Shown one piece after another: positions 44,767 through 54,347 of a DNA stretch of 64,000 nt (its first letter is position 1; each line of letters begins with the position of its first letter). The translations under genes were made by a program, and so were the position numbers. Under the pieces are notes generated by a model, which saw nothing but the letters and a program-made list of their open reading frames with translations, ran no database searches and was not told the origin of the DNA. Source of the stretch: an uncultured Duncaniella sp. (lineage in GTDB: Bacteria; Bacteroidota; Bacteroidia; Bacteroidales; Muribaculaceae); contig CAJTQR010000002.1 in NCBI GenBank assembly GCA_910578515.1, positions 1-64,000 on the forward strand. The letters are read 5' to 3'.

Positions 44767-46029
44767 TTATTCCTCTTCAAATTCGGCTTTGAGGATGCGG
44801 ATTACGTTATCCACAGTATCTTCCTCAAGGTCGGCGCGGTCTATAAGTTCCTGGCGCGGAGTGTTGAGAACGTTCTTGGCGGTGATGCAGCCCATATCCT
44901 TGAGTGCATCGATTACCCAGCCATCTATTTCATCCTTGAATTCATCCAGGTAGATATCCTCATCAACCTGTTCGGTGTTGGTGTCGCGGTATACGTCGAT
45001 GGTATAGCCTGTCAGCATGGATGCAAGCTTGATGTTGAGACCACCCTTACCGATGGCGAGCGAAACTTCCTCGGGGTGCAGGAACACTTCTGCCTTCTTC
45101 TCCTCCTCGTCAAGGTGGATAGTGGAGATTTTAGCAGGGCTGAGAGCGCGCTGGATGAAGAGCGAAGGATTGGAGGTGTAGTTAATCACGTCGATATTCT
45201 CGTTGCGTAGCTCGCGGACAATTCCGTGGATACGTGAGCCCTTCACACCCACACATGCACCTACCGGGTCAATGCGGTCATCGAAGCTCTCCACTGCTAT
45301 CTTGGCACGTTCACCCGGGATACGGGCCACGGCGCGGATATTGATGAGACCTTCGTGGATTTCAGGTACATCGCGTTCAAAAAGGCGGCGAAGGAATGTG
45401 TCATTTGTACGTGACACGGTAATCTTGGGATTATTGTTCTTGTTGTCTACGTTGGCGATGACAGCGAGCACGGTTTCACCCTTGCGGAAGAAATCGCCGG
45501 GGATTGACTCGCTCTTCGGAAGAAGCAGTTCGTTCTTCTCATCGTCGAGCAGGAGGGTCTCGCGTGACCATGTCTGGTATACTTCGCCCGACACGAGTTC
45601 ACCTTCAAGCTCCTTGAATTTTGCATAGATTGCTTCCTTCTGGAGGTCAAGAATCTTTGACTGCAGGGTCTGACGGAGGTTAAGGATGGCGCGGCGACCG
45701 AAATCGGCAAAGAAAATTTCCTTTGTGTGCTCCTCCCCAATCTCTACATCGGGGTCCTCATCGGCGCGGGCATCGCTGAGCGATATCTGCAGGTTGGGGT
45801 TGGTCACCTCACCGTCCGATACCACTTCGAGGTTTTGGAATATCTGTACGTCACCTTTGTCGGGGTTCATAATCACGTCAAGGTTCTCATCGGTGCCAAA
45901 CATCTTGGCGAGCACGTTGCGGAATGATTCCTCGAGCACACTTATCATTGTGGCTTTGTCGATATTCTTAAGCTCTTTGAACTCAGCAAAACGCTCCACC
46001 ATGTTGGGAGCTTCTTCTTTTCTTGCCAT
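44767..46029 (-). CDS. nusA: Transcription termination/antitermination factor NusA
   Basis: The 420-residue protein has the N-terminal RNA-polymerase-binding domain (MVERFAEFKELKNIDK onward), an S1 domain (GEVYQTWSRET region, about 135-200), and two KH domains (GACVGVKGSRIHGIVREL and SLAIGKGGLNIKLAS). A short C-terminal helical part ends it. The start at 46029 (MARKEEAPN) is preferred to an upstream ATG at 46077 that adds sixteen atypical residues. It lies between rimP and infB. Confidence 0.97.
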   Translation of the reverse strand: MARKEEAPNMVERFAEFKELKNIDKATMISVLEESFRNVLAKMFGTDENLDVIMNPDKGDVQIFQNLEVVSDGEVTNPNLQISLSDARADEDPDVEIGEEHTKEIFFADFGRRAILNLRQTLQSKILDLQKEAIYAKFKELEGELVSGEVYQTWSRETLLLDDEKNELLLPKSESIPGDFFRKGETVLAVIANVDNKNNNPKITVSRTNDTFLRRLFERDVPEIHEGLINIRAVARIPGERAKIAVESFDDRIDPVGACVGVKGSRIHGIVRELRNENIDVINYTSNPSLFIQRALSPAKISTIHLDEEEKKAEVFLHPEEVSLAIGKGGLNIKLASMLTGYTIDVYRDTNTEQVDEDIYLDEFKDEIDGWVIDALKDMGCITAKNVLNTPRQELIDRADLEEDTVDNVIRILKAEFEEE

Positions 46030-46101
46030 ATCTGGAATGTTTATTTTTTTTAGAAAAACGGCATCGCTCCGGGGCAATGCCTTATTTGGGGTAGGTTGGG
46101 T

Positions 46102-46569
46102 TTATTTGAAATTTATGAGATAATTCACTCGTTTGGCTTGTGCAAAGGGGATTTCTACTGCCTCTTTCACCATCACCGGGCGTTTGGCTCCCGGTTCCTT
46201 GACCTTGCGTTCAACCTCGAGGGTGAATGTGTCGTCCGAGAGGGCGCTGAGCACTCCTTTCAGTTTTTTTCCGTCGGTGGTGAGGACTTCCACTTCGTTT
46301 CCAAGGTTCTTTTCGTATTGACCTCTCACTTTGAAGGGGGCTGTGAGCGATGCTGAACCTACTTCAAGGCTGTAGTCCTCATTGTCGCGGTCAAGTGCTT
46401 CGTTGAGTTTGCGGTTCACCTCCGCGCAGAAATCAAGGTCGATGCCTGTGGGACTGTCAAGTTCCACCACTATGTCGTTGGCAGCGGATACAGTGATATC
46501 CACCACAAACGCATCCGTGTTGGCTATTGATTCCTCCACGAGATTGGTTATGATTTGTTTGTCTATCAT
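46102..46569 (-). CDS. rimP: Ribosome maturation factor RimP
   Basis: The 155-residue protein helps mature the 30S subunit. The family pattern VVELDSPTGIDLDFCAEVNRKL is followed by YSLEVGSASLTAPFK (equivalent to the usual EVSSPGLxRPL) and an SH3-like C-terminal half (LKGVLSALSDDTFTLEVE). The ATG at 46569 (MIDKQIITNLVEE) is chosen over one 45 bases upstream. It is the first gene of the operon. Confidence 0.94.
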   Translation of the reverse strand: MIDKQIITNLVEESIANTDAFVVDITVSAANDIVVELDSPTGIDLDFCAEVNRKLNEALDRDNEDYSLEVGSASLTAPFKVRGQYEKNLGNEVEVLTTDGKKLKGVLSALSDDTFTLEVERKVKEPGAKRPVMVKEAVEIPFAQAKRVNYLINFK

Positions 46570-46674
46570 TGGGTGATTCTTTGTCTCTGTTAAGGTTGGG
46601 GGATTTCCCGGCAACTAATGCTTTCACAAAAAGAATGGAGGAAGCTCAGTGGCCTCCTCCGTGACTTTCGAGTG

Positions 46675-46705
46675 CAAATTTAGCAAAAATAATGTGGATG
46701 TGCAA
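46675..46705 (-). promoter_or_regulatory. rimP-nusA-infB promoter (TTG-N20-TAAATTTG)
   Basis: On the minus strand TTG (46703-46705) and TAAATTTG (46675-46682) are 20 bases apart. The leader of about 100 bases can form a GGAGG/CCTCC hairpin (46637-46660). Confidence 0.7.
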
Positions 46706-46761
46706 CTTATATCTGCCGTAATAGGTTTTGCAGCTGTTTTATTTAATAAAAATTAACAAAT

Positions 46762-49122
46762 TTACAGCGTCACCTCCACATCATCAGGGGCGCCGGAGAG
46801 GATAAACTGGGCTTTGCCGTTGAACGCCGGTATTGTGAATCGTTCCGGGGTGCTTCCGGCTGCCGGACGCTCGGCTATACGGAATGCCGGGTCGCCGTTG
46901 CCGGCCCCGAGCAGTCTTACGCTACCGTCGGCGGGTAGGGTGATGGTCACCTCATTGCAGGCAGTGGGTGCAAAGCGGTTTTTGGCGTCCATGAGCGAGA
47001 CATTCACTATCGTGGTACCGTCTGCCTCGCGTACTATCTCTTTCTGCAGTTTCTCAGCTTTTCCGGCGGTTTCCACGGTGGTGGTCATCACGCGCTTCCC
47101 GTTTTTGTATCCGCGCGCCACCACTTTGCCGGGCTGATATATGGCATTCCATTCCAGATGCCCGTTTCGTGGCATCTTCTTGCGTCCTAAGTTCTTGCCG
47201 TTGACTGTCAGCTCCACCTCGTCCATGTTTGAGTAGACCCACACGGGCACTTCCTCCCCTTCATGACCCTCTAAATTCCAGTGGGGTAGTATATGGAGCA
47301 CGGGCTCGTCTGTCCACCATGATTTCAGGTAGAATGCCTCATCCTTGGGGAATCCGCAGTAATCGAGTATACCGAATTCCGAGCCGGTGGCGGGATATTC
47401 CAGCGGATTGGGTTCTCCGCGGTAGTCCAGTCCGGTCCAGTAGAACAGACCGCCGAGCCACGGGCGTTCATCGTAAAATTTCCATCCGCGCTCTATACGG
47501 TTCATATATCCGTCCTTTTCGTCGGGTGTGCGGTTGAGCGATGCCATGCGGCCGTTTTCACGGTCATCGAAGTAAACCCCACGAGTGCCGCATCCCGAGG
47601 TCTCCTCCGAGCCGTAAGCCTTGCGCGATGGATAGTTGGAGCGATGCTGCTCTACGGGGTTCTGCATTATGTAGTTATATCCCGCCACATCGGCGTTGAT
47701 TACCACGTTCGGTCCACCGCTCGTAGCCACTGTCATCTCGCGTGTAGGGTCCAGCAGAGCCACTTTGTCATTGATTTCCTGTACTATTCGCTCGCTTTTC
47801 TTGTCCCATTCCACGCCCCACTCCTCGTTGCCTACGCTCCAGAGTATGATTGACGGGTGGTTGCGGTCGCGGTCTATCATGGTGCGCAGTTGGTCATAAT
47901 GATAGTCATTCGTGCCAAGTAGGCGTGCTTCCTCTATTACGAGTATTCCGAGCGAATCGCAGGCGGCGAGCACTTCGGGTGTCATCGGATTGTGTGACGA
48001 GCGGTAGGCGTTCACGCCATATTTCTTTAGCTCTTTGAGCCGGTACACGTTTAATCCGTCAGTGATTCCCGCTCCTACTCCCGCATGGTCCTGATGCATG
48101 TTCACACCTTTCAGCTTCACCCGCCGACCGTTGAGCATAAGCCCGCTGTCGGCATCGAATTTCACCGTGCGGAATCCCGTAGGTATAGTCATGGTGTCCT
48201 CTTTCTTATTGCCGGTCAGAGTCAGCTCTACAGTGTACATATAGGGCGCGTCTACATCCCATCGGCGCAGGTTTGTGCCCGGAAGCAGAGTCATGCTCCA
48301 GTCATATACCCCTCCGGGTTGGGTGGCTGATGGCAATATGGCGTTCCCTTCGGCTGCTATATTCCCCTCGGCATCCCTCACCACGGCATTGACCGTCAGC
48401 TGTTTTGCATTGTCTGGCGTGCGCATGTAGCTCGTCATCTTTCCGGCGATGCCTATGGTGTCCGTGTCACTGCCGGGGGCAAATGTCACTGCTACCGAGT
48501 TGGGGGTGATATGCTGTTCGGGATACCGTTCGAGCCATGCGTGGCGGTAGATTCCTCCACCTTCATAGAACCATCCCTCTTCCAGGGTCGCGTCCGACCG
48601 CACGGCTATTACATTATCCCCTCCTCGGTTCACATAAGGTGTCACATCATAACTCTGACGTGTGTAACCGCTCGGCTCTCCACCAAGGTAAAACCCGTTG
48701 AACCACACCTTGCTGTCACGGAAAATGCCGTCGAAGCTCAGCACCACTCTGTCGGTGCTGTCTGCCTCGATGGGTAGCACCTTCCTGTACCATCCCACCG
48801 AGCTTTCCGGATACTTGTATCCTACCGTTTTGTAGCCATGGCTGTGGCTTGCCTCGCGGGCAAAAGGGAGGTCAACCACGAAGTCAAACGGCAGGTTGAC
48901 CGACACCCATGCCGAGTCGTTGAATTTCACGGCGTATGGACCCTCGTTGTGTATCGAATTGGCTTTGGTCAGATAATTGAAATATTCTGTCCCGGCGCCG
49001 AAATCCTTTGCAGGGTCTGTGTTGCCGAATGCGAATTTCCAGTCGCTGTCTATATTGGTTCTGACTCCGGCGGCTACAGCACAGGCTGTCGCCACGGTAA
49101 TCATGGCGAGAATCTTTCTCAT
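46762..49122 (-). CDS. Secreted GH2 beta-galactosidase-type enzyme with DUF4982 domain
   Basis: The 786-residue protein has a signal peptide (MRKILAMITVATACAVAAG). A GH2 jelly roll (about 25-200), an Ig-like domain (205-315) and a TIM barrel (320-620) follow. A DUF4982 domain (about 625-690) and a further Ig-like C-terminal part (about 700-786) end it. The acid/base is E433 in SVGNEEW; the nucleophile is E506 or E507 in YGSEETSG. Length and DUF4982 set it apart from the LacZ-type enzyme at 9919-12945. It should act on host or plant beta-galactosides in the periplasm; exact linkage is unknown. It is 93 bases after the Lrp/AsnC gene. Confidence 0.92.
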   Translation of the reverse strand: MRKILAMITVATACAVAAGVRTNIDSDWKFAFGNTDPAKDFGAGTEYFNYLTKANSIHNEGPYAVKFNDSAWVSVNLPFDFVVDLPFAREASHSHGYKTVGYKYPESSVGWYRKVLPIEADSTDRVVLSFDGIFRDSKVWFNGFYLGGEPSGYTRQSYDVTPYVNRGGDNVIAVRSDATLEEGWFYEGGGIYRHAWLERYPEQHITPNSVAVTFAPGSDTDTIGIAGKMTSYMRTPDNAKQLTVNAVVRDAEGNIAAEGNAILPSATQPGGVYDWSMTLLPGTNLRRWDVDAPYMYTVELTLTGNKKEDTMTIPTGFRTVKFDADSGLMLNGRRVKLKGVNMHQDHAGVGAGITDGLNVYRLKELKKYGVNAYRSSHNPMTPEVLAACDSLGILVIEEARLLGTNDYHYDQLRTMIDRDRNHPSIILWSVGNEEWGVEWDKKSERIVQEINDKVALLDPTREMTVATSGGPNVVINADVAGYNYIMQNPVEQHRSNYPSRKAYGSEETSGCGTRGVYFDDRENGRMASLNRTPDEKDGYMNRIERGWKFYDERPWLGGLFYWTGLDYRGEPNPLEYPATGSEFGILDYCGFPKDEAFYLKSWWTDEPVLHILPHWNLEGHEGEEVPVWVYSNMDEVELTVNGKNLGRKKMPRNGHLEWNAIYQPGKVVARGYKNGKRVMTTTVETAGKAEKLQKEIVREADGTTIVNVSLMDAKNRFAPTACNEVTITLPADGSVRLLGAGNGDPAFRIAERPAAGSTPERFTIPAFNGKAQFILSGAPDDVEVTL

Positions 49123-49215
49123 TGTAAATTTGCTTTTGATAAACGTGTTCTATACCCTACGGGTTGTCTCTGGTTTGTAGTCAGGTTAATGCAGTTCCCT
49201 TGCTCCTGTCGCGAC

Positions 49216-49680
49216 TTACTCATCGTAAGTTACGGGGAGTACGCGGTTGATACTGTGGTCAAGCGAGATTAGCGTCTCGGTACCTGTCACTCCGGGTATC
49301 ATCTGGATTTTATCGTTGAGCAGTTCCATCAGGTGCTCATTGTCGCGCGCAAACAGTTTTACCAGCATGGAGTAAGGTCCTGTGGTGTAGTGGCATTCCA
49401 CCACTTCAGGTATCTTTTCGAGCTGTGGCACTACCTCGCGGTACATCGCACCTCGTTCGAGGTTCACCCCTATGTAAGTGCAGGTGCGGTATCCGAGCAC
49501 TTTGGGGTCAACCATATAGCCCGACCCTGTGATTACATTGAGGTCAATCATGCGCTGTATGCGCTGATGAATTGCGGCACGTGACACCCCGCATTCCTGC
49601 GCGACATCTTTTGAGGCAATTCTCGCGTTTCTCATGACTATTTCGAGAATCTTTCGGTCTAAATTGTCTATCTTTTCCAT
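49216..49680 (-). CDS. Lrp/AsnC family transcriptional regulator
   Basis: The 154-residue protein has an N-terminal winged helix-turn-helix (IDNLDRKILEIVMRNARIAS then DVAQECGVSRAAIHQRIQRM). A C-terminal RAM domain (about 65-145, YIGVNLERGAMYREVVPQL and VTGTETLISLDHSI) binds amino acids in characterised members. It may control amino-acid metabolism; the neighbouring GH2 gene may be only a passenger. Confidence 0.94.
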   Translation of the reverse strand: MEKIDNLDRKILEIVMRNARIASKDVAQECGVSRAAIHQRIQRMIDLNVITGSGYMVDPKVLGYRTCTYIGVNLERGAMYREVVPQLEKIPEVVECHYTTGPYSMLVKLFARDNEHLMELLNDKIQMIPGVTGTETLISLDHSINRVLPVTYDE

Positions 49681-49762
49681 CGTGGATTATTAACAGTTTC
49701 TTTTGTCACCGGATTAGGTCAGATTTTATTGCCGGCAACCCGTTACGATATTAATTCTGTGG

Positions 49763-49792
49763 CAAATATATAGAATTTTTTTGATTTTTCAA
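49763..49792 (-). promoter_or_regulatory. Lrp/AsnC gene promoter (TTG-N19-TATATTTG)
   Basis: TTG (49790-49792) and TATATTTG (49763-49770) on the minus strand are 19 bases apart. The leader is about 75 bases. Confidence 0.7.
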
Positions 49793-49889
49793 TCATTTTG
49801 CTAATAAAAATACAATTTTTAGCTTAAATAGTGTAAATATTTTTTTGTGCTGATTTACATTATCGCACTTTTTCCCTCATATCAGGTCG

Positions 49890-49897
49890 TAACTTTG
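49890..49897 (+). promoter_or_regulatory. Promoter -7 box (TAACTTTG) of the terminase cassette
   Basis: An exact TAnnTTTG box 34 bases before the ATG at 49932. The -33 position is only T-rich. Together with the Lrp promoter it forms a divergent pair in an AT-rich 250-base gap. Confidence 0.6.
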
Positions 49898-49931
49898 CAC
49901 TTACTTAATCACCGTAAATACTAAATATACT

Positions 49932-52319
49932 ATGGAAATTTTACATCGCCATAATCTTAGAACTGACCTCCACCGCAAGCAGCTGTGCCAGACCGGAACT
50001 GTGAAATCTTTGGGGAATTTCACCGATACGCTCTCTGGCGTGACTTGTACGGCGGCTGGATTCGACCTGCTTCCCGGCGACTCGATTGTAAGCAAGGACG
50101 ATGTAGTATATATGTTCCTCGCACGTGATGAACGGTTTATGGTGTTTTGGGAAAATAAATGCTGTCAGCTCGACACTTTGGCAGCGCCTCCGGTCGGGGT
50201 GGTGATGTCGGGCGATAATCTGTTTGTGTTGCTGGAACATGGGTTTCCTCCCTGCAAGTACACCTTTACTGAAGGAAACTGGAGGAAAACTGCTAATGTC
50301 TCTGGCTTTCCTGCTCCTTATTACATTTCTCGCTCTGATGCGGGTTTGTATTCTGCTGTCATGCCGGCGCTTACTCTGAAGGGTACATACGGCTCGCGCT
50401 CTTCACATCTTACTTCGACTGATGCTGCAACCATTGGAAATGCCATGGGGGCTGCTTACTGCAGTGTCGCTGAGACGGCACGTGTGGAGCGCCGGTTTGT
50501 GCAGCCTGTCATTGCCCGCTACCGGGTGCGTGGAAAGTCGGGAAATGTACTCTATACTTCTGCACCTGTCATAATCTCCGCCGATGATGCGGTACAGTGT
50601 CGTGAATTGACACTCACACTTGCAGGTGCCGATGGAAACCGTGTGGAGGAAGCCGTAATGACTGCCATGGGATTTACTCCCGTTCTCCAGCCCGTCGAAT
50701 CAGCATGGACCACTGATGGTTGGAGCGCTTTGGCTGTATCGGTGGAACTGCTTGTGTCACCGCAGTTTCATCTTTATCAGCCTGGTGTCGCGCCGATACA
50801 TTCGTTTGGTCAGTTTACGGCGTCGGGTGGAGTACTGAGGGTATATCTCCCTGGTGTTGAAGACGCTCTGCTTTTAGGGCGCGAAGGCTCGCAGTTTGCG
50901 GCCCGTGTGGCTTTGACGCTTGCTCATCTTGATGAGGCGCTGATGCCATTTGAGGCGGAACGCAGTGATACGTTGACCGAAATATCTCTTTTCCGCAAGC
51001 TCCTGTCGTCTCACCCCTCTGAAATGGATGTTGAGTCGAGGATGCTCGCCGACCTTACACCGCCACATAGCTTTTCTGCCCGGTGTGCAGCCTCCGGGGG
51101 CGACGTGTTGGTGTGGGGCAACCTGGCGGCTTGCCGTTTTCAGGGATATTCGGCCGGTGAATTGGCTGTAAGGTTCGACCCTCTTTCGGGCGCTGTCCCC
51201 TCGGCATGTATAGTGAGGTTCTCCGACGGTTCTTCGGTTGTCTCATCAGCCACTATGTCTCATGTTCCCACCGGCTTTTCAGCTCTGATTTCCTATCCGC
51301 ATCCCGACGCTACATCGTTGGAGATACGTGTCGGTTCACGCTCTGAGGTCTTCCCGCTTCGCCGTGCCCCTGGCTCCTGGTGGAGTTACTACCTTTCCCC
51401 GTCGCTCCGTCCTGTTGAGGTCCACATTGAGAACCCTGCATTTGTGCTCCCGGTGGCATCTACGCCTCGGCCGTGTTATTCAGATGTTATTGCGGTCTCA
51501 AAGTCTGATGCTCCGCTGGCGCTGACTGCCGCCCGTCGTTGCGGGGGTGAGGTAAGGGTAATCTCTTCTACTGCTTTACCGGTAAGCTCATGGGATTTTG
51601 CAAGGGCTAATTTCTATGCCTTTACTGATGCAGGTATCTGTGCTGTCACTGTAAATTCGCGTCGCGATTCGCTTACGTCTGCTCGGATTGACCGTCGCGT
51701 GGTGACGGATTCCTATGCCGTTGCCGTGACTCCCGATGGTGTTATGGCTGTCGCTTCGGGCGATTTGGTGAAACTCAACAGTAACCGTGTGCTCACGCTG
51801 CACCCTTCGCTTGGAGATGCAAAAATAGGGTGGTCACAACCGTTTGGTGAATTATGGTGTGTGCGCGATGCTGATGAGGATATCCTGATTGTCAACTCCA
51901 AGGGTATGAGCCAGTTTACCCGTGGTGGTATATCGGTATCATCGCTCGTCACTTCTCCCTGTGGGCTTTTCGCCATAACCACTGCCGGCGATTTTATGAA
52001 GCTCTCTGAAGAATCAGACGGTGAGTGTCGTGTCGGGTATAAGGTGCGGTGCTATCCAAAGTCCGGTTCGCGTAGATTGTTGCGGCTTGTCTTGCCTCTC
52101 TTTGCCAACAGTGCTGAGGGCAAGGTGATGGTGCATGCCGATTGTGGTAGTGAAAGCTCTTCTCGGTTACTTGCTGAGTTTGAGGTGAGTGGACAGCTTC
52201 TCCGCCCCATTGTTGCATGTCTCCCTTCTCCGGCTCGTCAGGCATATACAGTCACCGTAAGCCTTCAAGGTTCCGGTATAACTATTGCTGATAATCCTTT
52301 ACACCCTTATGCCCTATGA
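49932..52319 (+). CDS. Unrecognised 795-residue protein coupled to a terminase
   Basis: I do not recognise this protein. It has no signal peptide or membrane helix, so it should be cytoplasmic. It is rich in beta-strands and Ser/Val/Ala. The region 560-720 repeats short units with aromatic-glycine turns (VAVTPDGVMAVASGDLVKL, FGELWCVRDADEDILIVNS, SSLVTSPCGLFAITTAGD), suggesting propeller-like blades. Its stop overlaps the terminase ATG (ATGA at 52316-52319), so the two are translated together. The third codon position looks T-rich compared with the dcw genes (visual impression). A phage structural protein is the obvious alternative, but no homology is claimed. Confidence 0.8.
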   Translation: MEILHRHNLRTDLHRKQLCQTGTVKSLGNFTDTLSGVTCTAAGFDLLPGDSIVSKDDVVYMFLARDERFMVFWENKCCQLDTLAAPPVGVVMSGDNLFVLLEHGFPPCKYTFTEGNWRKTANVSGFPAPYYISRSDAGLYSAVMPALTLKGTYGSRSSHLTSTDAATIGNAMGAAYCSVAETARVERRFVQPVIARYRVRGKSGNVLYTSAPVIISADDAVQCRELTLTLAGADGNRVEEAVMTAMGFTPVLQPVESAWTTDGWSALAVSVELLVSPQFHLYQPGVAPIHSFGQFTASGGVLRVYLPGVEDALLLGREGSQFAARVALTLAHLDEALMPFEAERSDTLTEISLFRKLLSSHPSEMDVESRMLADLTPPHSFSARCAASGGDVLVWGNLAACRFQGYSAGELAVRFDPLSGAVPSACIVRFSDGSSVVSSATMSHVPTGFSALISYPHPDATSLEIRVGSRSEVFPLRRAPGSWWSYYLSPSLRPVEVHIENPAFVLPVASTPRPCYSDVIAVSKSDAPLALTAARRCGGEVRVISSTALPVSSWDFARANFYAFTDAGICAVTVNSRRDSLTSARIDRRVVTDSYAVAVTPDGVMAVASGDLVKLNSNRVLTLHPSLGDAKIGWSQPFGELWCVRDADEDILIVNSKGMSQFTRGGISVSSLVTSPCGLFAITTAGDFMKLSEESDGECRVGYKVRCYPKSGSRRLLRLVLPLFANSAEGKVMVHADCGSESSSRLLAEFEVSGQLLRPIVACLPSPARQAYTVTVSLQGSGITIADNPLHPYAL

Positions 52320-54169
52320 CACGCTTTGACATCAAGGAACTCATAGCTGAGAATGCACGGCGCAATGCTGCCATACGTGCCGAGGCTTCCTACAATCCTC
52401 TCGCTCCCGATAATATTCCGGATGCAATGATGCAGGATGCCCGTTATATGGTGGCGCGCAACGAGCATGACCTCGCTCTCCTACGTTTTAAGTATGATTT
52501 TGAGTTTTGGGCGTGCAAGTGCGTGGTGATTACCGATAAGGTCAGTTCGCAGGATATACCCTTCAGGCTCAACCGTCCCCAGCGTCGTCTGGTGGCGGAA
52601 CTTGAGCGACAGCGTCTTGCCGGCGAACCGCTACGGCTCATCATGCTTAAGGCGAGGCAGTGGGGTGGCTCTACATTGGTGCAGGTTTATTTCGCATGGA
52701 TTCAAATCATACATTGCCGTAACTGGAATTCACTTATCTGCGCCCATGTGAAGGACACCGCCGCTACCATACGCGGTATGTATTCTAAGATTCTGGAGCG
52801 TTACCCCGAGGAGTATTGGGAAGAGGAGTCTCCTCCTGCTTTCCGTCCCTTTGAGAGAATGACTAATACCAGGTATATTCCCGGTCGGGGATGCAAGGTG
52901 ACGGTATGTTCGAGCGAGAATCAGGAATCTACCCGAGGCATGGACTGTTCGCTGGCTCATCTGAGTGAAGTGGCGTTCTGGAAGGATTCGCCCCTTCACA
53001 ATCCCGAGGACCTGCTCAGGTCGGTGGCGTCGGGAGTGGCACGTAAACCGTTGTCGTTCATTGCTATGGAGAGCACGGCAAACGGTGTTGGAAACTTTTT
53101 CCATCGCGAGTGGATGCGTGCCGTGGGTGGAAAGAGTGATAAAATCCCGTTTTTTGTCCCTTGGCATGAGATTGACATATATGCCGAGGAGGTCGCTGAT
53201 GCGGAGTTGTTGTGGAACTCCCTCGATGAGTACGAACGTGAGTTGTGGCACACTCATGGCTGTACGCTCGAGGCTATTAACTGGTATCACAATAAACGCC
53301 GCGGTTTCCCTGACCATCGTTCCATGATGGCGGAGTATCCCACCACCCCCGACGAGGCTTTCACTTCATCAAGCACCAACGTGTTTGCGTCGGTCGATGT
53401 CGAGCGTCTGCGCTGTGGAGTGCGTGAGCCGTCGGCGCGGGGTGAAATCGTGGGCTCGCCTAAGGGGGATATGGCATTTCTTTCATCTCCGAGATTTGTA
53501 TCCTCGCCCGATGGCGGCACAATGGTGTGGATGCATCCTGTTGAGGGCGAGAGATATATAGTGAGCGTGGACATAGGCGGTAGGTCGCGACATTCCGATT
53601 ACTCGGTCATTGCCGTGCTCACTCTTGGCGCGGGTGGTGCGCTTCCTGAGGTCGTGGCGCAGTGGCGGGGACATATTGACCATGACCTGCTGGGGTTCAA
53701 GGCGGCAGCGATGGGGCGATATTATAACGATGCCCTGTTGGTGGTGGAGAGCAATACCTGGGAAACATCTTCGGAAGGACATGGCGCATACATCCTCAAT
53801 GCTCTTGCCGAGAATTACCCAAACCTCTATCGTCGGGGTGTGAGGACTGCGGGCAGTTCCGGTGAGGACTCTGACGGGAAGCCTGGTTTCCATACCAATA
53901 TCCGCACCAAAGCTGCGCTTATAGCCAATCTCATTGCTATGGTGCGTGAGGGCGGATATATAGAACGCGATAATGATGCCTGCGATGAGTTGCTTCAGTA
54001 TGAGGCTCTTCCCGATGGCTCATACTCGGCGCGGCGTGGTTGCCACGATGACATTCTGATGACCCGCGCTATAGCCCTCTATGTCGGTCAGACGGTTCAT
54101 GGTCCCCATGACTCCTACTTGATTGACACTGGCGAGATTGACCGTCTCCTCTCCATGGGTGGATGGTAA
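52316..54169 (+). CDS. Orphan phage-type terminase large subunit
   Basis: The 617-residue protein has a full large-terminase layout. The ATPase has a Walker A-like KARQWGGST (112-120), the Walker B/coupling segment AHLSEVAFW (214-222) and MESTANG (251-257). The RNase H-like nuclease shows D419 in VSVDIGG, E478 in VVESN and D578/D579 in CHDDIL. HTNIRTKAALIANL (526-539) is also typical. In phages this motor cuts and packages DNA through a portal; no portal, capsid, tail or small-terminase gene is present nearby. All catalytic residues are kept and there is no frameshift, so it seems to be under selection rather than a decaying remnant. Confidence 0.88.
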   Translation: MTRFDIKELIAENARRNAAIRAEASYNPLAPDNIPDAMMQDARYMVARNEHDLALLRFKYDFEFWACKCVVITDKVSSQDIPFRLNRPQRRLVAELERQRLAGEPLRLIMLKARQWGGSTLVQVYFAWIQIIHCRNWNSLICAHVKDTAATIRGMYSKILERYPEEYWEEESPPAFRPFERMTNTRYIPGRGCKVTVCSSENQESTRGMDCSLAHLSEVAFWKDSPLHNPEDLLRSVASGVARKPLSFIAMESTANGVGNFFHREWMRAVGGKSDKIPFFVPWHEIDIYAEEVADAELLWNSLDEYERELWHTHGCTLEAINWYHNKRRGFPDHRSMMAEYPTTPDEAFTSSSTNVFASVDVERLRCGVREPSARGEIVGSPKGDMAFLSSPRFVSSPDGGTMVWMHPVEGERYIVSVDIGGRSRHSDYSVIAVLTLGAGGALPEVVAQWRGHIDHDLLGFKAAAMGRYYNDALLVVESNTWETSSEGHGAYILNALAENYPNLYRRGVRTAGSSGEDSDGKPGFHTNIRTKAALIANLIAMVREGGYIERDNDACDELLQYEALPDGSYSARRGCHDDILMTRAIALYVGQTVHGPHDSYLIDTGEIDRLLSMGGW

Positions 54170-54210
54170 TGTCGCTGTGGAGTGCCGTGTGTGTTTGTGT
54201 GAAGGAATAC

Positions 54211-54275
54211 CTTATAAAACGACGTATTCCAAGAAGCCGTTTGAATGGCTGCCCGGAATACGTCGTTTCTATAAG
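54211..54275. terminator. 65-base hairpin after the terminase gene
   Basis: Arms 54211-54230 and 54255-54275 pair over 20 bp with one bulged base; an inner AGCC/GGCT stem sits in the loop. The T tail is modest (GTTTCTTG on plus). It lies between convergent genes and probably stops both transcripts. Confidence 0.65.
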
Positions 54276-54347
54276 TTTCTTGACTGATTTAATCTGAAAT
54301 GTTGAAATCAGTTCTCTTTACAGTTTTTTCTGAGTCAGTGATGTAAC

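Noticed and set aside
49123..49131. TAAATTTG on the plus strand before the second GH2 gene
   Set aside because: It points away from the GH2 gene, and no gene starts downstream on the plus strand.
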